Assembly (NCBI GenBank): GCA_025200525.1
Contig: CM045763.1
Coordinates: 63,685,018-63,749,017 of the forward strand
Direction of reading: 5' to 3'
Source of the DNA: Camellia lanceoleosa
Taxonomy: Eukaryota; Streptophyta; Magnoliopsida; Ericales; Theaceae
Length of the DNA: 64,000 bases
Shown: one piece after another, positions 21,348-33,305 of the stretch
How positions within the stretch are numbered: position 1 is the stretch's first letter
How the letters are laid out: each line of letters opens with the position of its first letter
The notes under the pieces: model-generated
The model's input: only the letters and a program-made list of their open reading frames with translations
Database searches by the model: none
What the model was told of the DNA's origin: nothing
Translations under genes and position numbers: made by a program

Positions 21348-24300
21348 ATGGCGGATGAGATTCCTCATGAAGGGGCTCCTCCCGAGATTCCCCTAGTAGT
21401 TCCACCTATTCTCAAGTTAGAGCAGTCGATAGCTGATCTTGAGGTCGACCTAAAAGCAGAGTTCGAGCCTGAGGCTGAACTAGAGTCATTACTGTTGAGG
21501 GTACGGCCTTTCGATCCGGAGAGATATCACCCCCAAACACATATATTGCCTACTGCCGGAGGCATTAGACACTTCATAAGTTTGCTTGCAGCGCACCGGA
21601 GGATCTCTTGCTGAGGGAGCTGGCTTCTCACTTGTCAGCCATTGGCGTTGAGGTATGAACTCTGCTTTCATGCATTTCTGCCTCTCTTTACTTGGATTTC
21701 TTGCACTGTCTTTCATTTGACTATACGATCATCATTGCTTTATATGATTCATTTGTCCTTTATCGGTTGCATCTCGTTCTCTGCCATAGCGCAAGTCTCG
21801 TGCCTTCAGAGGCTACGGTGCTACGATCGCTCGAGACTGGTATGACGAGCTCCTCGTTGGAGTTCGCGACATCATTGATGAGGCTAGCTTTGGCCTTTTC
21901 TACTTTGGCCTGACTCGGGTCATCGTGAGTCATTCTCTCCTAAGAGCGCTCGTGAAGAGGTGGTGGGACACCACTAACTCCTTCCACTTTTCCACCACAG
22001 GGGAGATGACGATGACTCCCTACGACTTTGTCATGATCACCGACTTAGACATAGGGGGCAATCCAATCCCTCTCGATACAGATATGGAGGAGTGGGAGGT
22101 GGCCTGGTTCGAGCTGCTGGGGGCATATCCACCTATATACCGGACGGGCATGGTGAAATACACCTGGTTCGTCGAGCAATTCAGAGGGAGCGAGCCTGAG
22201 ACAGTAGAGGAGACAGAGCATTACGCCATGGGTTTCCTGATGTTCGTCTTCGGTACCAGCTTGTTTTCGAATAGGTGGAACACCGTAGGCTTGCATTTGC
22301 TGAGTGCCCTGGTGACCCTTCCTTAGGTTCGTTTTTATGACTGGGGTGAAGCCGGCTTCGCCATTTTATACGGATACATGAGAACTACCTCCCGTCTGCG
22401 GGGAGACTTGATTGGAGGCTACTGGCGAGCTTGGGAGGTACACATCTCAATTCCCTCTTAGCACTTTATAGTTTCTTTACAGTTTCTGCTTTACATCTGT
22501 TTCAACACACGTGCTTTCTGCTTTACACTTTCTGTATCTGCTCATACTGTATGCTTTCTGCTTTGCACTTCTGTATCTGCTCACATTGTATGCTTTCTAC
22601 TTTGCACTTTCTGTATCTACTCACATTGTACTGATCAAATACCACTGCAGTTTTCCCGCAACTATGGGTGTATGCATACTTTCTGAATCTCACGCTAGAG
22701 CCTGTAGAAGAGCTTCCATTGGCAGTCCCCTACTCGCGGAGACATAACGGTCGACTCTACCATATGACCAGTGAGCCCTTCACATTCTTCAGGCATTACT
22801 TCGACACAATAGTTGCCCATGAGGTAATCCGAAACACAGTCATTTTTTCTTTGAAACTATTTTGATTCACATATTTAGCAATTGATAGCAACTAATGATC
22901 TTGTACAATTTCTATTTGTAGATCATGTGGCAACCATGGGCCATGATGCCAGTGGGGTTCGGGACCAGTATGCCAGAGCCTGGGCCACCTTCCGCTACCG
23001 CGTTCTATTTGAGGGCTCAGTCTGTCGGGCCTGGTTCTTGGGTAAGTGCTTCATGCGCCAGATTATGGGTCTACCTGACCCGATCACCCCGATGGCTCTA
23101 CCAGAGTCCATGCGATCTACAGATGGCCTTTCCTTTGAGGAGGTCATCCAGTTTATGGTAAGCTGAACGCCAACTATTTCTGAGTAGAGGGTGACTATGT
23201 AGCCTTCATCCAGGCACATTTGATGCCGCCTTTAACTGGCGTTCGTAGAGGCGAGAGCGCCTGCAGCGAGAGAGAGGCCTAAAGTGACCCGGGCAAGCAG
23301 GGCCCGTGGTATAGGGGCTTCCTGTAACTCAGATTTTTTGTGCCCCCTTTCGGAAGGTTCAAAAGAAAGCCCTACAATTTAGACTTTCGTGGTTCTGAAT
23401 CTAATCTCACAAATACAATGTGAAATTGATAAACACCAAAGAGTTCAAATCCGACAAATCATTTTGAAAAATCGATTTTGAATCCAAAATGTCAAAATTG
23501 GACGGTTTTTCCAGATATAGAGTCTTCACCTAAATATTTTATTTTTGAAAAAATTTAGGAAACCCATGACGTGTGCCATAGGCCACGTGTCCATCATCAC
23601 CAAAGTTGCCTCGACTAGAGAACTTAGGTACGAGAGGGGAAGGTCATGAATTGAGCACCCCCGCTCTCCCGATCAAAGATCGGCCCCTACTAATTATGAT
23701 ATGATTTTTTATGTACATTATGTGCTCTTGTTCCGATTATTAAGCTAGCATTACTATGTGATGGACACAAGCAAGTGTAGACTAGTTTGCCTGAATTAGA
23801 ACAATTCAATTTCATGTTTGTTTTGCGAAAAGGGTTTGAATTTGCCACCTCAAGTGGGCTTAAAGCTGATTTGCCACTCAACAAAGTGGGCTTAAAACAT
23901 ACATTTGTTGAATCATTCCAATTCAAGCAACAAGCCTTCATCCATAGGCATTCAAACAGTTTAGCAAATAAGCATTTAGTCTCATGGTAAGCATGCTAAA
24001 CAAGAAAATCACTCACACTTATGCAAGTATGCTAAAGCGTTAAAAACTCACCTAGTACTCCAAGCCAAAAAGATATGAGTTAGAAAAATGCATGTTCCTA
24101 ACTATGCCAAATGGCTAATGCAACACATGCGATAATGCAACTAAAATAGGCTCGGCTATTAAGCATGGCATATGAATTGATTTGATAACATGCGGTTAAA
24201 CACAAATTCAAAGAATGTATTTAAACAACAATGCAGTTAAAATGATGCGCTGAACCTTGGTGCATGTAAAACAAGATAAATGGATGCAAGCATAAGGTAT

Positions 24301-27300
24301 GCTAATTGAAACATGATGTTTCTAAACTAACCATCAAAAGCGGTTAAGTAAAAGGGAGAAAGACGTGGGGTTGGAAGACAAACACATTATTACATCACGC
24401 TCTCATGAAGGAGAGTCTAAATGAGTAAAGCTAAGCTAAGCTAATTAGGCTAAACTAATGAAGCTACTGATTACAAGCCAAAATAAATAACTAGCTAAAC
24501 TGATTAACTAATTATTACAACAACAAATGAACTAATTAGCCAACTAACTAATTAAATAATTACAAAACAATTGCGACTAATAATATAACTAAGTAATTAA
24601 ACTAAGCTAATTTGATGTTCCGCCTCGGGAAATGAAAGATGTGTATGCACATCCTCAGTTTCCACCCGAAAAGACTTAAAACCCTCTATTTGCATAATTG
24701 AACACTTTCAGAACAATTTTGCTTCACCTTACCAATACTCTGCTGAGGTTTGCATCAGTGGCCAGCCGACCACCTGCCAGCCATGGAAGTGGCCTGTCGG
24801 CCATAGATAGTGGCTTGCAGGCCATTGATGCACTGGTTCATCTTGCTGCACCATAGGATAAACAGAGCAAAAATAGGGTATTCTCACAGATTGTTTGCAT
24901 AACTCACCCCTCCTTTTCATGAACAAATCCAAGGAAATGTGAACTTAAGCCACAAACCACTAACTCAAGCAATTTCATTGCATGATGGCTTGTGATTCAA
25001 GATGTGCAAGTTCAAAAAATGCAAAATGAGATACAAACCTCTTCCTTTTCATGAAAGATCAAGGGAAGAAGTTGACCTTGGAGACTTAGATCATTTTATC
25101 ACTAGCAAGTATAAAATGGTCCAAGTTCCATGTGTTCAATTAATGTCCGATTGAACACACCAAGTTATTATCTTAATCACTTTTAGTCCCAAGTTTTAGT
25201 TATTCATTTTACTTTACCAACCATCCATTAATCCAATTAAGTCCAAAAGGTGAGTTAAAGTCCTTTAATGGAAAGAAGGCTCAAGACAAAAGTTGTTTTG
25301 GGTATGAAAGAAGCATCATAACGTTGGTAATGAACCACTTAAGGGATTAAACCATTAAATGTGAAACCTGAATTTCGCACTTAGGCACACAAATGACTTG
25401 AAACCACTTTCAAAGCAAAATGAAAACCCAAGAAAGGAGGGAGGTTGCAAAGATGATTAGTGCTGAATTTAAGTATGAAAAGCTGTAAAAACTTGCAATC
25501 TACTCAAACAAGTGATGTCTGGAGGCCTAAAACACCAAACTTCTGAGGACTATTACACTATAAGCATGTAAAACAAGACTCAAATGCAACAACCAATGTA
25601 AAACAAAAAAATAAGCTAGAATAAGCTAGAAAAATAAGCTAAAACATGCTGGAATTAAGCTACAATAAGCTAGAAAAATAAGCTAAAGCATGGCACCAAC
25701 TAGGCTAGCAAACATGACACAAGGAGGGGAGGCTAAACCCTCCAAATTTGGATTTCAAAACATGATTTTCACCGCTAAAAATACTCTATAATTCAGTGTT
25801 TAAAGGCAAAAAAAAAAAAGGTTTGAAAATAAGAAACAAAGGTGAAATGGCCTTAACAACAAGGAATAAAGAGGGATGAACCGCCCCCTAACCTTAAATG
25901 GCCAAAAACACCAATTTTAGCCCATAAAAACAGAGTTTTTCACAGCTCAAAAATAGCCTAAAACAATGAAAAAAAAAGATAAGAATACAAGTATGTAAAG
26001 CATACAAACAAAGCTATTATTATACCTCTTGAAGAAAAGGGTAATTCCAAGTAACAATTCCAAGCAAACACATCTTCTAGAGCTTAAAACAAGCTCAAGA
26101 ACACCCCAACTCAAAGATGAGAGGATTTGGTTAAGGCTGTATAGGCAAGAGTGTAAGAATTGTAGGCAAAAGTATAGAGAGAGAAAAAAAATTTAGTATA
26201 AAATTTTTCTAACCCCAAAACATGAGAGAGGGGATCCTTATATATAGAAAATATGAAATCTATATAAGGAGATCTAGCCCTCCATGTATGGACAAATCCA
26301 TGAATTTGTGCAAACAGCTAGCACAGCTGGCATAAAATATCTACAGAAAACACTAGTAGCTGGCCGGCAGACAAGAAATGATGGCCGGCAACCTCTAGGG
26401 ATGGCTGGTAGGCCACCAGAGATTGCAGGCTGGAAAGATAAAGGCCTGGTCCAAAAATGAGACAAAATGGATGCAGGGTTTGAAAGGCACAAAGTTGCAG
26501 CAATCCACTGAGGACTTCAAGCACTCGGCGAGCAAACAAACTCATTATCGGATGTACCTACAAGGACATCCAAGTCTTAAAGGGCTGTCAAAAATAGAGT
26601 ATCTACACTTCCCGAGTGAGGCAGAGGACTGATTGGCCGGAGCTTCCGACCGCGCTGACATGCTGGCGGCATACTAAGGAGCCTTACCAGATTCCAATTG
26701 AGCCTGCAGCGGCTGGTCATAAGCTTGTTAAGGTTTGAGGCCCGACTTAGGTATGGACCATTCTTTACATTTCGCACGCCACATTTCATTTCAGATATGT
26801 TCATTACAGATATGTTCATTACAGATACTAATCATCCAAATACATTTGCAAGCATCCATCGAGTACACATGAGGTGCCCTTTGAGTTGATAGCCTCTCTG
26901 ATGGGGATGGTACAGAGGAGAGACGCACTGTTTAGCCTCTACGGTATTCAAGTAATTTCTTCAATTTATACTCCACGCATCAAATTTCCACTAACACTGA
27001 CATTTCAACTGAAAACTTCCCAAACTCATTGATACATTGCATTAATGCACGACATCTGACACACTGCACTCACACACTGTATTCATACACTGTATCTGAC
27101 TTCTGTGTACTCTCATTCTTCACATCATGCTTGCATCTCATTCTATATGTCATGCTTACATCTAATAGACATACCGTAACTTACATGTGACAATGGTCTT
27201 TTCAGATCCCACCCATACTGAGGGCACCAGCGATAACTGCAACACCTGCACCAGTAGTACCTTCTCCAGCAGCAGGAAGGAGAGAGAGACAAGCTCTGGA

Positions 27301-27613
27301 ATGCGACCGAGGCATAGCTAGGGGCATCCGAGTTGAGAGTGGTCCTTCAGAGCCCATTCTGAGTGATGATGATGCTGAGATGAGCAACTCTAAGGAGGCA
27401 GCGAGTCAGCATTCGGAGTCATTTGAGAGTGGAGATAATGACGTCGGCTCAGGTTCCGAGAGTCGAGGCGATGCCGAGGTGAGCTCTGAGGAGGAGAGCG
27501 GAGATGACGCCGGCTTGGGTTCTGGGACAGATTCAGACAGCGGCGCTGACAAAGATAGTGCCCCAGAGTCCTCTCCTCCGAGGAAAAGGACGAAGAGGGC
27601 TTCTCGAGCTTGA
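21348..27613 (+). pseudogene. Antisense plant-mobile-domain (PMD) gene, multi-exon, broken
   Basis: Exons by GT-AG borders and translation: 21348-21652, 21790-22437, 22651-22823, 22922-23157, a disturbed exon from about 23172 across the solo LTR to 26732, then 26864-26951 and 27206-27613. Exon 2 has the PMD core: RDWYDELLVG, RALVKRWWDTTNSFHF, GEMTMTPYDFVMITDLDIGG and YWRAWE. Exon 3 continues LWVYAYF and ends RHYFDTIVAHE; exon 4 has FRYRVLFEGSVCRAWF. The last exon encodes a long Ser/Asp/Glu-rich acidic tail and PPRKRTKRASRA, a likely nuclear signal. PMD proteins include Arabidopsis MAIN and MAIL1, nuclear proteins needed for transposon and gene silencing; PMDs also occur in transposons. Damage: TAG at 22324-22326, frameshifts in exons 1, 3, 4 and 5, and the inserted LTR. 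An AATAAA lies near 27746. Confidence 0.8.
23323..26607 (-). mobile_element. Solo LTR inside the PMD gene (LTR C)
   Basis: TGTAACTCAGATTTTTTG at the left and GAGTATCTACA at the right are the two LTR ends; length 3,285 bp. CTTCC flanks it on both sides (23318-23322 and 26608-26612). Removing the LTR and one CTTCC restores an open PMD frame across the junction (RGIGAS followed by RVRQRTDWPELP). No internal sequence remains, so it is a solo LTR left by LTR-LTR recombination. It has the family TATA box near 26238-26247 (minus). Confidence 0.95.
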
Positions 27614-27739
27614 GGCAACCAGCGTTGATTTTTTTGTACTTTTGCTTAGTTTCTTTTTGTTTATAGTTTAGCACATTGTATAGCTTCAAATAGGTTTTAG
27701 TTGTTTTAAACACTTGTACTCCTCTTTTGTAAAATCCAT

Positions 27740-27760
27740 GATCAAAATAAAATAGTTTTT
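27740..27760 (+). terminator. Poly(A) signal of the PMD gene
   Basis: Two overlapping AATAAA-type words (AAAATAAAATAG) stand about 130 bases after the PMD stop codon, on the plus strand. Confidence 0.45.
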
Positions 27761-28124
27761 ATGAAAAAGTATTGTATTTTGCATCATAAACACCATATAG
27801 CATGAAATAGACATGGAATCGAATTGGCCAAGAGCACCTTTGATTGAACAAAATCTTAATCGAGTAATGAACCAACCAACAACTGACATAAAAAGCAATA
27901 TACAACTTTGATAAACAAAACAACAACTTGATATATGAAACAACACACAACTCGATAAACAAAACAACATAACATAAATACAACTCAACAAACTTGCTAA
28001 AACCAAAAAAGGACTCAAAACAAGACCTTAAGACACACAAAGAGCAGAATAAAACACATGCTTTTAGCATTTTTCAACACAAAGAAGGACAACAAGTCAG
28101 AGTGATAGACTACTAGCCCAAAAT

Positions 28125-28388
28125 AGGGGTTGCCGGCCACATGCCGGTTATGAAGGTGGCTTATCGGCCACCAATGTGGCTTGTCGACTACCTACCGACC
28201 TCCTATCAGCCATCAATGTACAGGACCTCTAGATTGTTGACACCTGGCTTCCACTCACTGCCTTATCTTCCATAAAAGATTGAGCTTCGTGATTTATTCA
28301 TTTTAGTTGCAAATTCTTCACAAATGGAGTCATTTTTTGCTGAAAAACTCTCGAATTGGATTGCGACTTTAGACGGCTTATAAAAGGT
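28125..28388 (+). promoter_or_regulatory. Promoter of the second antisense gene
   Basis: A block with TGCCGGCCACATGCCGG, TATCGGCCACC and further GGCC/CGAC words (28128-28215) precedes CTTATAAAAGG at 28378-28388, a good TATA box. The coding frame opens at 28399, right after the TATA, so the true start codon may be further in or in a short leader exon that I cannot place. Confidence 0.5.
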
Positions 28389-28398
28389 GAATTTCTAG

Positions 28399-29612
28399 GA
28401 TTTTGTGATAAATGCACTTTTCCCGCTGAGCTGTTCTCCTCTTTGTTTTCTGTTCTTTCATGTCGTGGCTAGATGTTGGAACCCAATTACACATGTCTTT
28501 AGCTTCAGGAGACAAGAGATATGCCCAACAATCAAAGAATTTCAAGTGCTATTGGAATCCCGACACGATGAGGAAATCATACCTCAGCCCTGTTTCGGCC
28601 ACATCAAAACTTTGGGACGAAAATGTGGGCTCACTCTACACGAGGCTAGATACTTGGTCCACAATGGAGAGCTGGATATTCCTAGTTTGATTCATCGATT
28701 TTCTGATATCAGTAATTGAGGCGATCTTCTTTGGCGGGCTTTTAGGCAACACACCCTTTGCTTGTGTATGCTGGCTCATTGCCTTTTTGCCCCTAGTTTC
28801 AGTGGGTCTAGAATTCAACTAGTCGAAGCGGCCCAAGGTTTGAAAGAGGGTAAGAGTTGCATTGGCTTAGTACTGGCCAAGACTTTGATAGGCTTAGACG
28901 CCTTCCATCGACGAGAGACGAACAAATTCGCGGGAAGTCCACTACTTCTTCAGGTAATGTTTCCCACCCTTTCTAATATATGTTTCTCACATCACTCGAC
29001 ACTCTTGCTCTATTTTTCCTCTCAAAGCCCTTTTCTCACTTTTCTCTCAACATGCATCTCTCTATTTTTTAATCTTTCTTTTCTTTTATGCCTTCCTAGG
29101 TGTGGCTTATGGACTCGCTGAAGGTAGTGGACTTCTGCCTCGTATACTCAGCTCGAACGTACTTTTTCTGCCAACAACAAGTGGATTTCCCCAACGAGGG
29201 ATGGTGGTGCCACTGGATGTACAATAGGTCTACAGCTAACATTGCTTGGCGTTGCCCCTTGCTTAATCTGACCAAAATGAGCTACAGCATGACTCGGCAA
29301 CCTGGGATTCAGTTGATCGGCCTTACACACTGTGTATTCTACTTTCCGTTCTGGTTTAAGCGTCAGTTTGGACATGATTAGACTTGCCCAGAGGAGGGGG
29401 TAGAGTATCAGGTGTCATTCCCCATCTATGGTTCACATTTGGCTAGGTACCTTACTGCTTGGAGGACAAGAGAGCTTCTGGCTCCTACCCCTAGTTTCAG
29501 CTACGCCCTTTCTGGCGAATGCCTGGCTTGGCTTGAGAATGAGGCACAAATCGAGCTCACTTTAGCATCAGAAGCTTCCATAAGCACAAGCGGGGGACGT
29601 AAGAACACCTAA
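28399..29612 (+). pseudogene. Second antisense gene, PMD-superfamily relative, two stops
   Basis: Two exons, 28399-28953 and 29100-29612, joined in phase across a 146-bp GT-AG intron, give about 355 codons ending in TAA 29610-29612. Only TGA at 28717-28719 and TAG at 29379-29381 interrupt it; there is no frameshift. The segment ARCWNPITHVFSF followed by EICPTIKEFQVLL has the same skeleton as the PMD core (RWW-D-T-x-FxF, GEM-T-F). Later parts are LIHRF, HCLFAP, VLAKTLIGLDAFHR, GSPLLLQ and VWLMDSLK. I believe it belongs to the plant transposon-associated families near PMD/DUF7745; the exact Pfam label is unverified. It lies between pol and the PMD gene, on the strand opposite pol. An AATAAA follows at 29670-29675. 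Its low damage compared with the PMD gene is notable. Confidence 0.65.
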
Positions 29613-29669
29613 CTCATCTATGCCCCTAGTTTATTGCTTTGATCTTTGATTTTCAAGTTTTCATGATGT

Positions 29670-29675
29670 AATAAA
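29670..29675 (+). terminator. Poly(A) signal of the second antisense gene
   Basis: AATAAA in the context GATGTAATAAAAGC, about 60 bases after the stop codon. Confidence 0.5.
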
Positions 29676-30080
29676 AGCAACTTTGATTTGTATCAAGAGT
29701 TGGAGAACTTTGTATTGAAATCAATGAAATTAAAGTTATAAGTGTTGAAAGTTTTCTTTTTGGTCCAAAAATGGTCTAAGTTGTAATAGGTAAAATTTGA
29801 GCAAAAATCAACTTTTATCAAAACTTTTTAAAACCATTTTCGATAAGGATCACCACTTGACACACACAAAATCAATCCTCGAGATGTACAATCCCGAATC
29901 TAAAGATCACAAATTACCCCTTAACTGAATAACACTGCTCAGCACTATAACCAATTCTTCTTTCAGAGTGAGGATCGTAACCGAACCCTCAGGTAAAGAA
30001 CAGACAAAGATGACCTAATCAAACACATGGACAGGACAGTTGATTTGGAGGTGTTAATGGCCGAACTTTAGAATGAAGTT

Positions 30081-30122
30081 GCCTCCGTATCCCGAAGATG
30101 GGAATCAGGCCTTACATAGTTC
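30081..30122 (-). ncRNA. Hairpin motif, pol-proximal copy in element 1
   Basis: On the minus strand ATTCCC pairs with GGGAT across a six-base loop, preceded by CTATG and followed by ACGGAG. It corresponds to the copy at 56087 in element 2 and is related to those near the 3' LTRs. Confidence 0.4.
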
Positions 30123-30290
30123 GGTTTGGGTTCACTCAAGTATTAACACTCTCCTTTTGCGCTCTAACTTTTGCCAAGGTCGCCTTTTAGGGTTTTTAAC
30201 CTTGCGAGCTCAGTTTTTCTTTATTTTCAATTTTTGTGCTCTAACTTTTTGCCTAGGTTACCCTTTCAGGTTTTCGGCCTAACGAGCCTC

Positions 30291-31440
30291 TCAAGGATAG
30301 TATTTCTTCAACTTGTCCATGTTGATCGGTTGGGAAAATTCTAGGCCATCCAGGTCCATGAGAATAACAGGTCCACCTAACCAGATAGTGTTAATGATGT
30401 AAGGACCAGTCCAATTGGGTCTGAAATTACCCCTAGGGTCGTGGATGGGAGCTCGGTTGTCTTTCAGCACCAAATCCCCTTCTTTGAGATTTTGGGACTT
30501 AACTTTCTTGTTAAAAACCCTAGCAATCCTGCATTGATAACCTTGAACATGGTACAATACTTTCAGCCTTCTCTCATCAAACAACATCAATTCTTTGAAC
30601 CTGCTCTGCTGCCAGTCCGCCTCTGCTATTTGGTACTCAGTGATAACTCGCAGTGATAAGACTTCTATTTTGATTGGCAGAACAGCGTCCATCCCATAGA
30701 TAAGAAAATAAGGAGTCACCCCTGTAGACGTCCGGATTAAAGTTCTATAGCCCCAGAGTGCAAACGAGAATTTGTCTGGCTAGTCTTTGTAGGTCTCAAC
30801 CATTTTCTACAAAATATGCTTGATGTTCTTGTTGACGGCCTCAACAACTCTGTTGGTTTGCGGCCGGTATATAGATGACTTATGGAAAGCCACGTTGTAC
30901 TTCTCTAACAAGTCGATCATATCTTTTTTGAAAATGGGAGCCATTATTTGAAATAATCTCTTTTAGGACTCCATATCGGCAAATGGTGTTGTTTTGAATG
31001 AACTTAGCCATATGCGTTGCTTTCAACACTGCGTAGGACTAAGCGTCCACCCATTTCGTGAAGTAGTCAATTGCCACCAGAATGTATTCATACCCACTCG
31101 ACCCTTTCGGCGTGACTACCCCAATGACGTCAACTCTCTAGATTGAGAAAGGCCATGGTGAAGTCATATTATACAGTTTTGACAGCGGGATCTTCATGCG
31201 ATTAGCATGAATTTGGCATTTGTGGCATCGCCAAACAAAATTGATACAATCTTACTCCATAGTAGACCAGTAATAACCTTGCCTGAGAATCTTCTGGGCT
31301 AACATTACTCCGTTCATGTGCGCTCTGTACTCTCTTCCATGGATAGCCTCCATCAGGCGCTTTGATTCCTCTGCATCGACACACAACTTGTGCATTCCCA
31401 GATGACCTTTCTTGTACAGTTTACCTCTGCAGATAATAAA
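30291..31440 (-). pseudogene. Integrase of element 1, broken
   Basis: An HHCC zinc-binding part (GHLGMHK, HGREYRAHMNG, then CHKCQ) is followed by a core with VDVIGVVTPKGSSGYEYI and AIDYFTKWVDA holding the first catalytic Asp. At 30946-30948 the second catalytic Asp of the DDE triad is changed: the strand reads IISNNGSHF where the family has SDNG. The carboxy-terminal part, MTPYFLIYGMDAVLP to INMDKLKKYYP (30719-30291), includes NWTGPYII and LDGLEF and is intact. The middle (31251-30720) has several stops and at least one frameshift relative to the RT frame. The enzyme would insert element cDNA into the genome; this copy cannot. Confidence 0.85.
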
Positions 31441-31644
31441 TTGAACAGCCATCTGCCGTATTGCCCTTTTTTCTTTGGTATTTGCCCCTAGTGGATAAAC
31501 TTCCTTTTCCAAGAAGTTCCAGATATCATAGAACCAAGGGTTTTGATCTTGTACTTCATTTATTATGGCGATAGTCTCATAGATCAGTGTATATCTCTGC
31601 TCAATAATGATTGGACGTATCCGGACTCCAAGCGGGATGTCTAT

Positions 31645-32025
31645 CATAGAAGATAAAGTCGATAAGGCATCAGCGAACCTATTGTTCTCTCTTGGTAGAT
31701 GCATGAAAGTCAGCTTCTCAAACCTAGGAATCAAAACGTCCAGGGTCTGGTAATAGATCTTCATATTTTCTTCTTTGACCTTCTAGCCTCCATTGGCTTG
31801 AGACACGACTAGGTTCGAGTCTCCAATCACGTCCAACCTTTTTGCCCCTAGTTCCAGGATGGCTTCCAAACCAGCAATACATGCCTCATACTTTGCTTTG
31901 TTATTGGATACCTTGAACCAGAGTTCGAAGGCTAAAGGTATATGGGAATTGTTGGGTGCTATCAGCAACACACCTATCCCATAACCGTATTGATTAGACA
32001 CTCTGTCAAAGTACATTGTCCAAAT
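31645..32025 (-). pseudogene. Second (archaeal-like) RNase H domain of element 1
   Basis: WTMYFDRVSN, GIGVLLIAP, NNKAKYEACIAGLEAI and VIGDSNLVVSQ give the pattern of the additional RNase H found in Tat-lineage elements, placed between the classical RNase H and integrase. In the family the helix reads NNxAEYEA; here the first acidic residue is Lys (AKYEA), so an active-site Glu may be lost. Two stops follow VSQANGG at about 31770-31782. The domain continues into PRENNRFADALS. It is in the same frame as RT. Confidence 0.8.
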
Positions 32026-33237
32026 CTCCTTCTCGACTTGCAGAATAACTTCATCTGGGAACAAGTATTCTACCACTTCATCCTCTTTTACTGGGTGATC
32101 TGCCAGAAACTCCGCTACTGCTCTCCCCTTGACTGACTTGCGAGTGACATACTTTAGATCAAATTCAGAGAGAAGAAGTAACCAATGAGCTAGCTTACCC
32201 GTAAGGGCTGGTTTCTCAAAGAGATATTTGATGGGATCTAATCTTGAAACTAGAATTACAGAGCGAGCTAACAAGTAGTGCCTCAATTTCCTGGTAACCC
32301 ATACCAAAGCTAGACAAGCTTTCTTTTGTGGGGTGTAACGAGTCTTGTAATCTAGAATTTTCTTGCTCAAGTAGTAGATGGCTTTCTCCATCCTAACCTC
32401 AGATTCCTGACCAAGCATGCATCCCATTGTGGTGTCCGTTACTGACAGTTACAAAATCAAGGGCTTCCCCGGCTCTAGCAGTGACAACATAAGCGGATTC
32501 TGAAGATACTGCTTGATCTGCTTAAAAGCGAATTGACATCGATCATCCCATCAGAATTTCTTTCCTTTCTTTAGGAGACCAAATAGTGGTTCACAAGTCA
32601 AGGCTAATTTTGAAATAAATCGTCTTATGAATTGCACTTTACCTAGAAAGCCTCGCACCTCCTTTTTAGTCCTTGGTGGTGGCATTTCTAGGATGGCGTT
32701 GATTTTGAAAAGATCTACCTCGATGCCCTTTTGTGTGATCAAGAAACCCAACATTTTCCTTGCTGTTACACCGAAAGTACACTTCTGTAGATTCAACCTC
32801 AATCTGTATTCTCTGATCTGTTGAAAGAATTTCTTCAAGGTAGTGTAGTGGTCCTCTCTTGCCTTGGACTTGACAATCATGTCGTCCACATACACCTCGA
32901 CCTCTTTATGGAACATATCATACAAAATAGTGGTTGTAGCCTTTTGATAGGTAGCCCTAGCATTTTTCAGCCCAAACGGCATCACCCTATAACAGTAGGT
33001 TCCCCACGGCATAGTGAAGGCGGTTTTCTCTCTGTCCTCAGGCGCCATCAGAATTTGGTTATACCCGAAAAGTCCATCTATGAAGGAGAGCAATGCATGG
33101 CCTACAGTGAAGTCCACAAATTCATCAATGTGTGGCAGGGGAAAGTTGTCCTTTGGACTGGCCTTATTCAGATCTCTGAAGTCCATACATACCCAAATTC
33201 TGCCATCTTTCTTCGGCACTAGAACAATGTTGGCCAA
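32026..33237 (-). pseudogene. Reverse transcriptase and RNase H of element 1
   Basis: The frame from 33237 carries VPKKDGRIWVCMDFRDLN, FPLPHIDEFVD, SFIDGLFGYNQI with the first catalytic Asp, MPFGLKNARATYQ, and the active-site YVDDMIVKS. It continues with FLGKVQFIRRFI, the usual RT end. The classical RNase H follows in the same frame (AIYYLSKKI, YTPQKKACLALVW, DPIKYLF, LLLSEFDLKYV, AVAEFLADHP). Stops lie between 32551 and 32427. The frame changes once between 33306 and 33237, in the linker before RT. The residues needed for polymerisation are still present although the frame is broken. The sequence type is Ty3/gypsy. Confidence 0.92.
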
Positions 33238-33305
33238 CCAAGTTGGATACTCAGATACTAGAAAAAACCCTGCATCTATCTACTTGGTGACCTCCTCCTT
33301 AATCT

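Noticed and set aside
27390..27713. Minus-strand open frames opposite the last PMD exon
   Set aside because: Shadows of the Ser/Asp/Glu-rich coding sequence on the plus strand; no start context or motif.
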